A stretch of 64,000 bases of DNA, from NCBI GenBank assembly GCA_954871525.1, contig OX940866.1:12671001-12735000 (forward strand), in the 5' to 3' direction. Source of the stretch: Parietaria judaica (Eukaryota > Streptophyta > Magnoliopsida > Rosales > Urticaceae). Positions 33,801 to 46,529 of this stretch are shown here, one piece after another. Every line of letters begins with the position of its first letter. Within the stretch, counting starts at the first letter, position 1. The position numbers and the translations under genes were made by a program. A model generated the notes under the pieces. It worked only from the letters and a program-made list of their open reading frames with translations. It made no database searches and was not told the DNA's origin.

Positions 33801-36390
33801 GAACTTTTCTTAGGTAGAGGACTTGTGTACTCCTCACAACGATTTTGGTCAAAGTGAGCTTGTATTTGAGCTAAAATGAGAGAATATATCATGAACATAA
33901 GTTCATAGATCAAGATCATGAAAGAAATCCACATGCAAGAGGTCTTCTTACCTATTCTTAAGAACTTTGAACAATGATTCGGTTTGATGAGTAAATGGAG
34001 TGTTTGAGATCGGATCTTCACGATTCTTTCTCCATGATTTCGTGGCCTTAGCACACAAAAAGATGGGGTAGAAATGAACATAAATTTCAGAGAGAAAAAG
34101 TTAGGGAAATCGACATGCAAGAGGTGATCTTAACCTTTTCTTCTTGGAAAAATTGATACAAAGATGATGATCTTGTTGGTCTTATTGGAGGGTTTCTTCA
34201 AGGAAATGTTCTTGCGGCTTCTTAGATATATAGAGGTCTTAATAGAGAGTTTCTTTTCTGATCTAGAGAGAGAGAAAAATGAGTTTGTGTGTGAGAGAGA
34301 ACTTTGTATGTTCAAGGTGGAGTGTGATTCATTAGAGTCATCATACTTGCCCTATCCATTCATGGAATCAGCCCAAGACTATTATTGTACCTATTTTTCT
34401 GATTTAAGTCGTGGTAGGGGTTTCTTTATGGTTTACCATTGCTGCCATGCACTCTATTGGTCCATTTGAAACCATAAAAACCAAGCATGTAGGACAAAAT
34501 GATACTTGAGTGTTGTTTTGACCACTAAGACAATTTAGAAGGGAATTTATTCACATTTCAGAATTCATAGGGTCAATGGAACGTGTGGTGACTTATTGAG
34601 TGAGTTTAAAATGTAAAAAAAAAAAAAATCAGATTAGGGGCATAATTGCAAACTTTTTGGCAATTATGGGCCAAAGTGTAATTTTTCTAAAAGTTTAGGG
34701 ACCTGACGGGAAATTTAATTTAAACACACCTATCCTCCATTAAATTTTGTGTAGATTCCAAAAATGATATTTTTAGTTTCATTCGGGACTCGAAAATATT
34801 CATTCCGGCCATAGTTGACTTTTTAGTCAACTTTTATGACACTTTGTTTTGATCGCATTTTCCGACCTAACTTGTTCATGGAATTTTCATGGATTATTGT
34901 TTCTCTAATTTGACTTATTATTTTCTCTCTTGATGGAATGTCTTTCATATAATTTATTTTCCTTCTATATTTCTCGATACCGTTTCTTATAGAAATTTAT
35001 TGGCGCGAGACATTATTCTTTCATCTTTAGGAGCTTTATTGTAGCCCCACATCGATGAATGTTTCACGGAAATGTTTTCGGACCATATAACTTTGATTAC
35101 AAGGTCAATGTAATATAATATAGGGAAATTTGCGGCGAAAATCATCGAAGTCACTAAATTCTTGCAGATAAATCACTACCGTCTATTTTTTGCGGAAAAG
35201 ATCACTAACGTCATCAATTGTTTGCAGATAAGTCACTATCGTTAATTTTTTGCGGCAAAAATCATCAAAGTCATTATATTCTTGCAGATAAATCACTAAC
35301 GTCTATTTTTGCTCCAAAAGTCATTAACGTTAGTCTTTCCTTACAAAAGTTATCTGGCAACGTTAAATGACATATCACCAGCCTACATGGCATTCATCGA
35401 TTGTCTCCAACAACGACAACACGCATTAGTGATAACATTATTTGAAATAGAGATTTTTACGGCAATTGTACCATAAACTCTTAAAATTAATTTTATCGTG
35501 GCCAAAATTCTAAAAACACTAAAAAATAATCCTACCATAACTTCCAATTTTTCCCAACAATTTTATCGTGGCGGTGAACATACCCAACCTTTAGCCATAT
35601 TCTTTGATAGGTACCCAACCTCAATAAATATAAGCGAAAGTACTTAACGTCGCAATTTTTTTGCCGACCAACTAACGCCGTTAGACACCTGCCTACGTAG
35701 CCGTTAGGCTGTCTCATGTAGCGTTCCACGTGGCACAAGCCGCCACGTGGCCAAAGGGTGGGTACTTTCTCCGCAATTAACCCTAAAAGATAAAAATTTA
35801 TCCTATAAGAAAAACAAAAAATATTTTTTTATAAATGCATATTTTATAAAATTATTTGATTATATTTGACAAAGGTACAAAAATTATTTGATTACTTAAA
35901 AAATAAAACATCTTCTTTTTATGGTACAATTGTGGTAAAAATCTCTGTTTCAAATAATGTTATCACTAATGTGTGTTGTCGTTGTTGGAGACAATTGATG
36001 AATGCCATGTAGGCTGGTGATATGTCATTTAACGTTGCCAGATAACATTTGTAAGGAAAGACTGACGTTATTGACTTTTGGCGCAAAAATAGACGTTAGT
36101 GATTTATCTGCAAGAATATAGTGACTTTAATGATTTTCGCCGCAAAAAATTAACGGTAGTGACTTATTTGCAAATAATTGATGACGTTAGTGATTTTTGC
36201 CGCAAAAAATAGACTGTAGTTATTTATCTGCAAAAATTTAGTGACTTCGATGATTTTCGCCGCAAATTTCCCTATAATATAAACATCCACATCATATAAC
36301 ATTCAATTTACATGAAATGTATCTTGTAAGTCAAAGATAATAACTAACATTCCTTAAGGACCTAGTAGTATGAAATTTTGGGTCGTTACA
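30802..36390 (-). repeat. 5' LTR of the reversed gypsy element, about 4.4 kb, hosting a MULE
   Basis: The LTR is 5589 bp as it stands; subtracting the Mutator-like element and one target copy leaves about 4430 bp. It is AT-rich and non-coding throughout on both strands. The short frames at 33797-34469 show no family features. No second LTR is present for comparison, so the ends rest on TG...CA, the adjacent primer-binding site and the copia junction. Confidence 0.75.
35123..36272. mobile_element. Mutator-like foldback element (MULE-MITE), 1150 bp
   Basis: The terminal inverted repeats are 35123-35474 and 35921-36272, about 352 bp each, starting GGGAAATTTGCGGCGAAAAT. They are flanked by the 9-bp duplication TATAATATA (35114-35122 and 36273-36281). 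Each arm is built of about four diverged copies of a unit of about 55-60 bp (TTGCGGC, AAATCA, GCAGATAAATCACTA, CGTCTATTTTT). No transposase is encoded, so it would move in trans. Nine-base duplications and long arms are Mutator traits. Confidence 0.92.
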
Positions 36391-37147
36391 ATAAGATTGA
36401 TTTTTGTATTTATCAAGTCTTTCTTATTTAATTAAATACAAGTTTAATTATAACCATTGGATCTAGATGAGATTAATTCTCAACCATTGGATTGGAATAA
36501 TTAAAGTATTTAAATATATTTATGAAATTCGAATTTTGGAGAGAAAATCTCTAATTCGGTTACGGGCCAAGTCTATAAATAGGGAGCTCATTTACAACAT
36601 TTTTCACACCTTCCCCAGAGCAAAAACTCGAGCTCTCCCTCTCTCTCTAGGGTCTGCGAGTTTTCTGCTTCTGATCTCTTTTCTGGTTCGGCTTAGGAGA
36701 CTATTTCTCCAGAAGCTTCAAAAGAACCTCAGTTAAATTTTGCGACGGAGTCCTGCCGGCGAATCTCACGCTTCGGTACGAGGAATCCAGGAGAATATCC
36801 CAGAAGATCACGGGTGTTTCCCTAAGCACCGGCGGAGCCCTGCCGAACTTCAGAGTCCGCAGTCAGAAACGTCAGTTGAGGTACGGCCTTATGCATTGGG
36901 TTAATAAATGCAAACATTTACTGCTTTCTATTTATTTCTTATATTTCGACTATGATATTAATAATGGGTTGTGAATATTAAATATGTAATATTTATCGGA
37001 TCTTGTTAAAATGGTTATTACCCGATATCCGTGCCGTTGCGATAACAAGTTTTCCGCTTTAAAATAATTTTTTAAATGTTACCGGGACGGCTCGGAGGCT
37101 TATTTTGTGGTAATGAAGTCGGGAATCAAACCCCGATTTCCAACAAT

Positions 37148-37159
37148 TGGTATCAGAGC
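37148..37159 (+). other. Primer-binding site of the copia element
   Basis: TGGTATCAGAGC, initiator tRNA-Met type, two bases after the LTR end TTCCAACA. Confidence 0.9.
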
Positions 37160-39010
37160 CATGGTTCAAGGATAAATAATTACGTAATTTAATTTAACGG
37201 TTTAAAGAACGAATTATTTGATGAATAAATTAATATTTTAAAATTGAAAGTTTTATTTTCTAGATATTTTAAATATTAATTTTATTAGAAAATATACCCG
37301 ATCCGAAAAAATCGAATAGGGTATGTGGCCGGGCTGCAAGGGGCAGCCCGACCTGCAACCAAAGGGTGACCAGGGGCTGCCGCTGCAGTCCCAGGATCAA
37401 ACCCTAGCAGCCACGGGCCAGGCACGTGGCAAAGCCCAGCGCTGGGCAAGGCCCAGCGGAAGGCCCCTGCGGGCTGCCCTGGTGCGCAGCGTACTGGGCT
37501 CGGGCATGGCTTGCGGCCCATGCTGCCTGGCAGCATTATGGGCCAGCAGGCCCAGCCTGAGCCATGTGCTGCCCTGGCCCTCGCCTAGGGCTGGGCTCGG
37601 GTATTCCTCGGGCACGTGGGCCCGGGCTTAAGCCCGGAAGGCCCACGTGCAATATTTTTAAATATGGGCCGGATTTTTAATCCGACCCGGTACCCGTGGA
37701 TTAAATAAATTTAATATTAATTATTATTTTTGAAATTAATAAATTATGAATTAAATTTATTATCTTTATTTAATTAGAAATAAAATATGGATGTTATTTC
37801 TGGATAAATAACATTGTCTTATTTTATAAAATTCATAAAATTAAATATGGATATTATTTAATGCTTAAATAATATTGTCTTATTTAATATTAAAATATGA
37901 ATGATAATTCTTTGGAATGATATCATTGACATATTTTTTTTATATTTCATAACTCATTATTAATATGGCCTAAGATCGATTTAATGATAATTCTTTGAGA
38001 ATAAGTATCATTAATATCTAATTATAAATATTCATCATAGATATAATTTGTTATAACCTATTTTCATAACCTGTAAACGTAGTGTCTATGTTTTAATAAT
38101 TATTAATATGTCGAAATTAAGATAGACATAAATAATAAAGAGTAAATGTAAAAGTGCTTATTACTAGTCGGAAAAATCTCAATCATACGATCTTCTCTGA
38201 GGAAGAGGGAATCAAAAGTGGGGCCGGTTCACCATCCACTTCTGGATGACCGGTTAGGACCGCTCCCATCTACCTGGAGAAAGTATGAATTGACCTATCA
38301 CTACCGACGAAATAATAAACACTATAAATAAGGGCTTTATTAAGCCGAAATATAAACTTTTAATGTGTCATTAATAGAAAGTTTATAATAAGTTTTAAAT
38401 AACTTAGTATTTAAAAAACGTTATTTTATAAAATAATGGGAAGTATAGAATAAATCAAAAGGGTCTCCATTATTACTGTCACAAGGTCTGCTGACCACAC
38501 CGCCTCGAGTCACCTACGTGTGACCACTCCTCAGGAAAGGTGTGCTTGTGGAAGGTTTGACACCGTGATAGTTCCAAAAGAATATGGGGACGGAGAAATC
38601 TTGGAAATAGAGTCATCTTCGTATGACCATTCCTTAAGGACGACGTTTCCAAGAGGATCCCGAGAACCGAAAATAATGGGTTAAGCTTGCACGGAAGTTG
38701 TTGCTTCCCGACCGTCTATGGTGATAGTTAATACTCATAAGGAACTCGGTAGTTCCTGTTATGAATATTAATTAAGTTTATGGCTAAAACTTAGTTTAAC
38801 CAAAATACACGGTTGATATCGCGAGTCATCTTCGTATGACCATGCCTTAAGGACGGCAACGACGTGTACAGTCGGTTAAATTATCACGAAATAGTTAAAG
38901 GGTTTTTGTTAACGTTTTCCCATAACATGTTTGCATCATGTAACTATTTCGAATCAATTTTTTAACTTAAACATTCTACCTATAATAAAGTTTAATAAGT
39001 TTCTTTTTCA
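37160..39010 (+). other. Copia leader, gag missing
   Basis: 1.85 kb between primer-binding site and pol without a recognisable gag. The block 37320-37650 is strikingly GC-rich (repeated GGCCCAG, GGGCTG words). A degenerate block containing AGTCATCTTCGTATGACCAT occurs at 38611 and 38824, with a weaker copy at 38509. No CCHC zinc knuckle is seen. Confidence 0.65.
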
Positions 39011-42000
39011 ATGTCAGTTAAAATGTCTTCCGACAAACAAGATATGGAAATCTCTGCAATGATGCTGAAGTCTCAAAAGCAAAGCAATCTGGTTGATGTC
39101 ACAAAATCCCTAAGCAAACTGGCCATGAGTGGATCTTCAGAGAAACTTGAAATGGCAGAACGGATTGCTCTAAACTCAATGAATAAGAGGAAAAGAATAA
39201 ATGGAAACCAGGAAGAAATATTCCAGAATGGGAGCACTATTAATGTTGATCATTCAACATTGACATCATGTTTCGTTGAGAACTCATCCTTCAACTGGAT
39301 ATTGGATTCAGGAGCTAACGATCATGCATGTAATTCTCTTCAGTCTCTTGATTCATTAGAAGAGATAAATGAGGGACCAGCTTTAAAAGTAGGAAACGGA
39401 GAGTTCTTACAAGCTAAAGCTGTTGGGAATTTACGACTGACATTTGGCAACAAATTTCTATTTGTTAATAATGCATATTATTATCCAAATGTTTGTAGGA
39501 ATATACTCTCAGCTTTTCTGTTGTACAAACAAGGATACACTATGAACTTTCGTGGATCCCATTGGGTCATCACAAAAGATGGTGTATACATTTGTACTGC
39601 AAGAGCAGAAAATGGGTTGTATATTCTAAAACCGGATTATGGGAGCTGTTTGAATGCTGAAATGTTTGAATTAGCAATTCCAAAGTCAATTAAAAAACCC
39701 AAGAATGATAATGATGTTCAAACTTACAAATGGCACTTAAGATTGGGTCATATTAATCTAAACAGGATAAACAGGCTGGTTAAGGAGGGACCCCTTAAAG
39801 AACTCACAATCGGTTCTTTGCCTGTTTGCGAATCCTGTATAGAGGCCAAAATGACCAAAAGACCTTTTTCGGCAAAGGGTCAAAGAGCCACTAAACCATT
39901 AGAACTCGTCCATACTGATGTATGTAGTCCAATGAACATACAGGCGAGAGGAGGAATTGAATATTTTATCACCTTCATTGATGACTATTCAAGATATGGT
40001 TATGTTTACCTCATGGCTAAGAAATCTGAAACCTTGGGTAAATTCAGAGAATTTCTGGCAGAGGCTGAAAAACAACTTGGACTATCATTAAAATCTCTTC
40101 GATCAGATAGAGGAGGAAAGTACCTAGATCATGAGTTCAGTGACCTCTTGATTGAGAAAGGTATTGTATCCCAATTGACTTCTCCTGGCACACCGAAACA
40201 AAATGGTGTAGCAGAAAGGAGAAACAGGACCTTACTAAAAATGGTAAGGGCAATGCTAAGCTATTCATCGCTTCCCAACTCATTCTGGGGACATGCTTTG
40301 CTGACGGCAACCAACGTTCTTAATGTTGTACAGTCAAAATCTGTTTCAAAAACACCTAAAGAATTATGGAATGGCAGAATACCAAATCTGCGACATTACA
40401 GAATATGGGGTTGTCCAGCACATGTACGGACTGGAAACAAAAATAAGTTGGAATCACGAACTGAAGTATGTCTGTTTGTAAAATATTCCAAAGAGACAAA
40501 AGGAGGTTTATTCTATAGTCCGGAAAGTAAGAAAGTGTTTGTTTCCACAAATGCGACATTTCTAGAAGAGGACTATATGATGAACTTCAAACCTCGAAGC
40601 AAAGTTGTACTCGAGGAGCTGTCAGGTGACAAAGTCACAATATCTCCAACAGTGCCTGTTGTCGAAGATAATGCAGAAACCACGGTCCTAAATCAGAACC
40701 AAGGGATGCTCAGACGTAGTGGGAGGTTCAAAAGACCAGTTGAACGCTACGAGCATACCCAGTTGGAATTTCACCTAGCTGTCACAAACACTAGTGATGA
40801 AGATCCCATAAGCTACAAGGAAGCTATGGTGGATCCTGATAAGGGAGAATGGCAGGAAGCAATGAACCAAGAAATAAAATCAATGGATTCTAATGAAGTC
40901 TGGGAACTTGTAGACATACCGGATGGCTTCAAAACCATTGGCTGTAAGTGGGTATACAAGCGAAAGAGAGGAGTGGACGGGAAGGTTGAAACCTTCAAGG
41001 CTAGATTAGTGGCAAAGGGTTTTACCCAGAGGGAAGGTATTGATTTCGATGAGACCTTCGCTCCAGTCGCTAAGTTTAAGTCCATCCGAATTCTCATGGC
41101 CATAGCCTGTAGTCTCAATTACGAGATTTGGCAGATGGACGTCAAAACCGCTTTCCTGAACGGGTACATTGACGAGAACATCTATATGGACCAACCAGAA
41201 GGGTTCGTGCAGCAGGGTCAAGAAGGGAAGGTTTGCAGATTACTCAAATCCATTTATGGATTGAAGCAAGCTTCCAGATCCTGGAATCTAAGGTTTGATG
41301 AGACCATCAAAACCTATGGATTCATACAGAACGTCATTGAGACCTGCATTTATAAGCTCAATGACGATACCGTGGAAATTTTTCTTGTTCTATACGTCGA
41401 TGATATTGTTCTCATTGGAAACAGTGTGAAGAGATTATCGGACGTGAAAACATGGCTATCTACACTGTTCCAAATGAAGGACATGGGAGAAGCCAGTTAT
41501 GTTCTTGGGATCCGTATTTTTAGGGATCGCAACAACTGGCTTCTGGCCTTATCTCAAGCAGCTTACATTGATAAGGTGCTTGAACGTTTTGCAATGGCAA
41601 ACTCCAAGGGAGGTAACTTACCAATCAGACATGGAGTGTTCCTTAGCAGGAAACAGTGCCCCACTTCTCCGGAAGAGCAAGACGAGATGAGTCGGATACC
41701 CTATGCTTCAGCAGTGGGAAGTCTGATGTATGCTATGCAATGTACTAGGCCAGACATCTGTTACGCTGTGGGAATAGTAAGTAGATACCAATCCAACCCA
41801 GGTATGGCTCACTGGACTGCAGTGAAAAACATTCTCAAGTATCTTCGGAGAACGAGAGACTATATGTTAGTGTTTTCAGGGTCATAACTGAATCCACTTG
41901 GATACACTGATTCAGATTTTATGTCTGATAAAGACGCGAGAAAGTCGACGTCAGGAGCAGTGTACACCCTTGCTGGTGGAGCGATATTCTGGAGAAGCGT

Positions 42001-42378
42001 AAAGCAATCTTGCATCGCAGATTCCACAATGGAAGCTGAATATGTGGTTGCCTGTGAAGCATCCAAAGAATTAGTTTGGCTAAAGAATTTCTACATGGAG
42101 TTGGGCGTAGTCCCAGATGTAGATGGGCCACAAACGTATACTGTGACAACAGTGGAGCAGTGGCGAATTCTAAAGAGCCCCAAGACCATAATAAGGCGAA
42201 ACATATAGAGAGAAAGTACCATCTCATTAGAGAGATAGTACGTCGAGGCGACGTACGGGTTGTGAAAATAGATTCGGAAGACAATCTGGCTGATCCATTT
42301 ACCAAGACGTTGCCAGAGAAAATATTCAGGAGGCATCTTGAAAATATGGGCGTGAAAGACATGGGTCATCTTCTTTAA
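39011..42378 (+). pseudogene. Copia pol: protease, integrase, RT, RNase H (one stop, one frameshift)
   Basis: The open frame 39011-41887 encodes 958 residues. It has protease ILDSGANDH (residue ~99) and integrase with H-H (HLRLGH, ~243), CESC (~276) and the DDE core (VHTDVCSP, SLRSDRGG, KQNGVAERRNR). RT has ARLVAKGFTQREGIDFDETF, QMDVKTAFLNG and LYVDDIVL (~793). A TAA at 41885-41887 interrupts before RNase H (YTDSDF, STMEAEYVV). A one- or two-base shift near 42135 moves the frame to VYCDNSGAVANSKEPQDHNK and LADPFTKTLPEK, ending at 42378. The N-terminal 90 residues replace the gag C-terminus and lack a zinc knuckle. Confidence 0.93.
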
Positions 42379-42393
42379 GTACAAGTGGGAGAT

Positions 42394-45318
42394 TGTTGGA
42401 CATATGTGTCCTTAAACGAGATGTTTTATCCATTTGTAAAATATTATGATATGTCATTGAATAAAGATAATACTTATTATGTTAATCTTATTATAGTTTC
42501 TGGAAGAGTAAAATAGAATGTTTGTTTCCGTAGTTCATAAAGGATGCAATTATATTATTATTATCACAACAGAGTCAATGTGAGGAAGAATTAATAATCA
42601 TAATAAATGAACTTAAAATGTCCGTGACCTGATTAACTGGGTGGGAGCCCATTAATCGAATAAGGTCATTAATGTGACTAAGTGACAATCCTATTCTGGA
42701 TTTTGTGTGTGTCACACTCACTAGAAGTGCATTAAGTATGAAGTGTCTTCATACTGGACTGGACCTGACTTAAACTCCGGAAGTTATCATATAAGACCGT
42801 CACTGATAACTTGGAGTTGAGTCACTAGTAGATGATCAAATGGATATTCGATCTAAGTCCTGAGTGATCTTGAGTCCGAGCTGCTGGCTTGATTGTTCTT
42901 TGATTTAACCGTTAAAGAACACGAAATATTACTGTTGTTCCCAAAACTCCCAACACTATTATTTTGGGAACATGATAGTCAGCAGTAAGGGTAGCTTGGT
43001 CATAGACACAGCTCTCTTCAGAATGATGATGATTCCCTTGATTGTCGGTGGTGAGAAGTGAGAAGTACCCGTGCGCAACTTATGAATCGAAACCATAAGT
43101 GGGTTACTCATAATATTACTGACTGAGTCAAGGTTGAAAATGCAATGAGGGGCATAACGGTAGAAACCGCCTGCTCGTGTGTGGATTATCAAGTGAAAGA
43201 TCAATAACCCGAATTTAATTGTATCAATGGACACCCTGCTGTTATAAAGGGAATAATATATACCGTATCACTAAAGAGTGCAGCCTCGGGTCTATAGTGG
43301 AATCACTTCGAGGTTTGACGAACAACTAGCAGTTCGTTGGAGCTTAAGTGATACGGGTCCATGGTCCCCAGGATAGCTCCGTAACGGATGATACGTACGT
43401 GATTAAAATACATTTTGGATAATGTTTAATCATTTGGCTTGACTTATAAAACTGAAAGGTCTGTGGCAGACGTCAGATAGTTTTATCGTCAGCGTGGCAA
43501 AAGTACCATATCTTGGTACACGAAATTAACTGATAAAAGAAAGTTAGAATTTAGATTTTCTATTAGTACCATGTTGTTGGAAATTAAATTCTAAGCAACT
43601 TTGCTTTTTGAACCAAGTCATTTCGACTTACGGTTAGTGATTTATGAATTTTCTAAGTTTGTGTTCGGTTCGATAAACTATGAAATTAAATCACATGTCA
43701 CGAATTTAAATGATGGTGTGGCACCATGACATTTTAATGTGTGATATTGAGATCTGGAATTATTAATATAATTTAATTATTTGGATTTAATTATTAATAT
43801 CTTATTAATAATTAATTAATAATTAATAGATTTATATTAATAATAATAATATATATTTAATTATATATTACATGTGTAAATCGATGTGGGCTTGCATGAC
43901 CTAGCCCACACGAGTTTGACCTAGCTAAGGGTTTGAAATTTGTGGCATAAGTACCTAAAGTTTGGTATTTTGGCAAAAACCCTAAAATCAATCTTATCCT
44001 TTAGATCGGAGATGATTTAATATCAACCGTAGGATTAAGATGATTGATTTTTGACCTAACCCTAATTCGAAAATAGTAGCTTGGTGACCAAGCTTAGGGT
44101 TTTCGAATTTGACCTAATTAATTGTATCCGTTAGATCGGTTTAAGATTTAATCTTTACCGTCGGATTGGAAATTAATTAATATATATATTTTCGAAGATA
44201 ATGATGAAGATAAAATCGAATTAGGCTTTTACCAAGTCTTAGAATATTTGATTTTTATCCCAAATTAATTTGATCCATTAGATCGGTCTAAGATTAATCT
44301 AAGCCGTTGGATCTAGATAATTAATTTCGAAATTATCATTATTATATATGTATATATATTTCGAAATTAAGATAAGTAGATAAGATTGGTTTACCAAGTC
44401 TTTCTTATTTAATTAAATCCCTAATTAATTATATCCATTGGATTTAGATAAGATTAAATCTAAGCCTTTGTATTAGGATAATTAATTATATTTAATAATA
44501 ATTTTCGAAATTAGATATATATATATATATATATATAAATATTCGAATTATGTTTAAATAAGAAGAAAAGATTGATTTTTGTATTTATCAAGTCTTTCTT
44601 ATTTAATTAAATACAAGTTTAATTATAACCATTGGATCTAGATGAGATTAAATATCAACCATTGGATTGGAATAATTAAAGTATTTAAATATATATGAAA
44701 TTCAAATTTTGGAGAGAAAATCTCTAATTCGGTTACGGGCCAAGTCTATAAATAGGGAGCTCATTTACAACATTTTTCACACCTTCCCCAGAGCAAAAAC
44801 TCGAGCTCTCCCTCTCTCTCTAGGGTCTGCGAGTTTTCTGCTTCTGATCTCTTTTCTGGTTCGGCTTAGGAGACTATTTCTCCGGAAGCTTCAAAAGAAC
44901 CTCAGTTAAATTTTGCGACGGAGTCCTGCCGGCGAATCCCACGCTTCGGTACGAGGAATCCAGGAGAATATCCCGGAAGATCACGGGTGTTTCCCTCAGC
45001 ACCGGCGGACCCCTGCCAAACTTCAGTGTCTGCAGTCAGAAACGTCAGTTGAGGTACGGCCTTATGCATTGGGTTAATAAATGCAAACATTTACTGCTTT
45101 CTATTTATTTCTTATATTTCGACTATGATATTAATAATGGGTTGTGAATATTAAATATGTAATATTTATCGGATCTTGTTAAAATGGTTATTACCCGATA
45201 TCCGTGCCGTTGCGATAACAATTTTTCCGCTTTAAAATATTTTTTTAAATGTTACCGGGACGGCTCGGGGGCTTATTTTGTGGTAATGAAGTCGGGAATC
45301 AAACCCCGATTTCCAACA
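42394..45318 (+). repeat. 3' LTR of the copia element, 2925 bp
   Basis: An intact copy with TGTTGGACATATG...TTCCAACA ends. Compared with the 5' copy it carries small extra segments (for example about 42738-42760 and about 43468-43490), so the copies have diverged by indels as well as substitutions. TATA at 44747-44757. Confidence 0.93.
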
Positions 45319-46529
45319 CAACGTCACTCGACGACCTCGTGGAAATGACTGAGCATCTTGCCTCTTGGCATCAGGCACCACCTCGCCCTCCACCTTGACC
45401 TGCCGAGACGACTGAGCCTCTTGCGCTTTCGCCACCAACGACTCCAACTCCATATCTTCGGGAGTCTCATCAGTCCCGGAGGAAACGTGATGAACGACTT
45501 GGGAAAGCTCCTGACGGCGATCCGGGGATGAGCGCTGGCTGCTCGAAGACTTCATAGACTCATCGGGTGCTGTGAAACAAAGAAAACGAGGTGAAAAACG
45601 CACCTCGATTACATCGGTAAAAAACCTTGCGAGGTGAAAAAGAACCTACCAAAGGCGGATAAAGGAGGAACTGAGAACACTTGACCCGCGTCGGTCCGGA
45701 ATTTCCAATACCCAGAGACCCGAATCCTGCTGACTGGAAAATCGTTCCAATCCACCCCGTTCTTTGGAGCCAGAATCTTCTTGAGCCCTCTGAACCTCTG
45801 ATCAGCCTCCGGTACCACAATCTTGGTCGCTGAAAGGCAAAAATGATTCGACAGTCAGAGCGGAAAAAGACAAAAATGACAAGAATTAAAAGGCACCAAG
45901 GTAAGCCTTCGAAGCCCACCAGGGCCAGAACTCCATCTCGGAGGTTTCAGCGCCTCAGGTCGAACATCTCTGAGGAAGAAAAACCTCTCCGTCCACCCTC
46001 CTTGCACATCGGGAGTCCCTTTGAGGATTCTTCCCATCCTCCCGTTCAAGAAGAACCTCCCCGAAGACTTCCCAGCGCTCTTGGGGTAATAAAGGCGAAC
46101 AAGATCCTCAATAGTGAGGACCGCCATGTTCTCCCGTGACATAACCCCTAGAGCCACGATATTCCGGTAGGCGTTTGGGACCAACTGCCCAGGAGCCAAG
46201 CCGATGTGCTGGAGAAACTCGACGATCACGTCGGGAAGGGGAAACTCAACCCCGGCTTCAAAGAAAGCCTCGTAGACGCACGACCACCCTGGCTTCTCGT
46301 CAAAAGCTCGATCTATCGCGCCCGGAACCTCTGTCTCGATAAAATAAGGAACATTGTATAGGCTCCGGAGCTCGCGAAGATAGGTCGGAGTGATTGCAGA
46401 GAAGGTGCCATCAGCTTGGAGCGAATCGCTTTTCGAACCAGAGGCAGACATTTTTTCCGATTGCTAGGAGAGAGAGAGAGAAAGAGGAAGAAGAGTGCGA
46501 AGGGAATGGAAAGAAAAGCACGTTAAGGG

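Larger units (their letters stand above)
27993..36390 (-). mobile_element. Reversed, truncated Ty3/gypsy element inside the copia LTR
   Basis: On the minus strand it starts with an LTR (36390 to 30802; plus-strand ends TGTAACACCC...GGTCGTTACA). This is followed by the primer-binding site TGGTATCAGAGC (30787-30798) and a gag frame. It is cut off at about 27993 with no protease, RT or second LTR. The right border falls between GAAG and ATAAG of the copia LTR. The left border is an illegitimate junction. Confidence 0.85.
25413..37145 (+). repeat. 5' LTR of the copia element, chimeric and interrupted
   Basis: Bases 25413-27992 match the first part of the intact 3' LTR, and 36391-37145 match its last part. 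About 457 bp (27536-27992 and 36391-36847) occur on both sides of the 8.4-kb insert, with several substitutions between them. A clean insertion would not duplicate this stretch. Confidence 0.85.
25413..45318 (+). mobile_element. Ty1/copia retrotransposon with 2.9-kb LTRs, nested in the Tat element
   Basis: The LTRs start TGTTGGACATATGTG and end TTCCAACA, flanked by CAACG (25408-25412 and 45319-45323). The initiator-Met primer-binding site TGGTATCAGAGC follows the 5' LTR (37148-37159), and the purine tract AAGTGGGAGAT precedes the 3' LTR. Domain order PR-INT-RT-RH is that of copia. The RNase H and RT motifs suggest the Tork/Angela group, though that assignment is tentative. The first LTR is enlarged to 11.7 kb by a further insertion and rearrangement. 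Confidence 0.95.
24074..46451 (-). pseudogene. Antisense accessory gene of the Tat element (gypsy-type putative transposase domain), split by copia
   Basis: Five exons on the minus strand: 46451-45920, 45829-45650, 45569-45324 continued at 25412-25026, 24951-24423 and 24330-24074. Exons are bounded by GT-AG and the phases agree at all four introns. Exon 1 starts MSASGSKSDSLQADGTFSA and encodes YNVPYFIETEVPGAID, VEFLQHIGLAPGQLVPNAYR and LVRLYYPKSAG, matching the antisense gypsy-type putative transposase domain (PF04195 by memory). Exon 4 is a long coiled coil (KLRKVEECLY, LQAQVSEERCK, KKIERRNDTIAKLGLQLAKF). Exon 5 is acidic (EDEIVGDDLEEEETGD). A TATA box lies upstream. The copia sits in exon 3, and one extra one-base shift occurs near 25340. 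The function of this family is unknown. Confidence 0.82.

Noticed and set aside
37285..37631. GC-rich open frames in the copia leader
   Set aside because: Same compositional effect; the words repeat (GGCCCAG) and no family is recognised.
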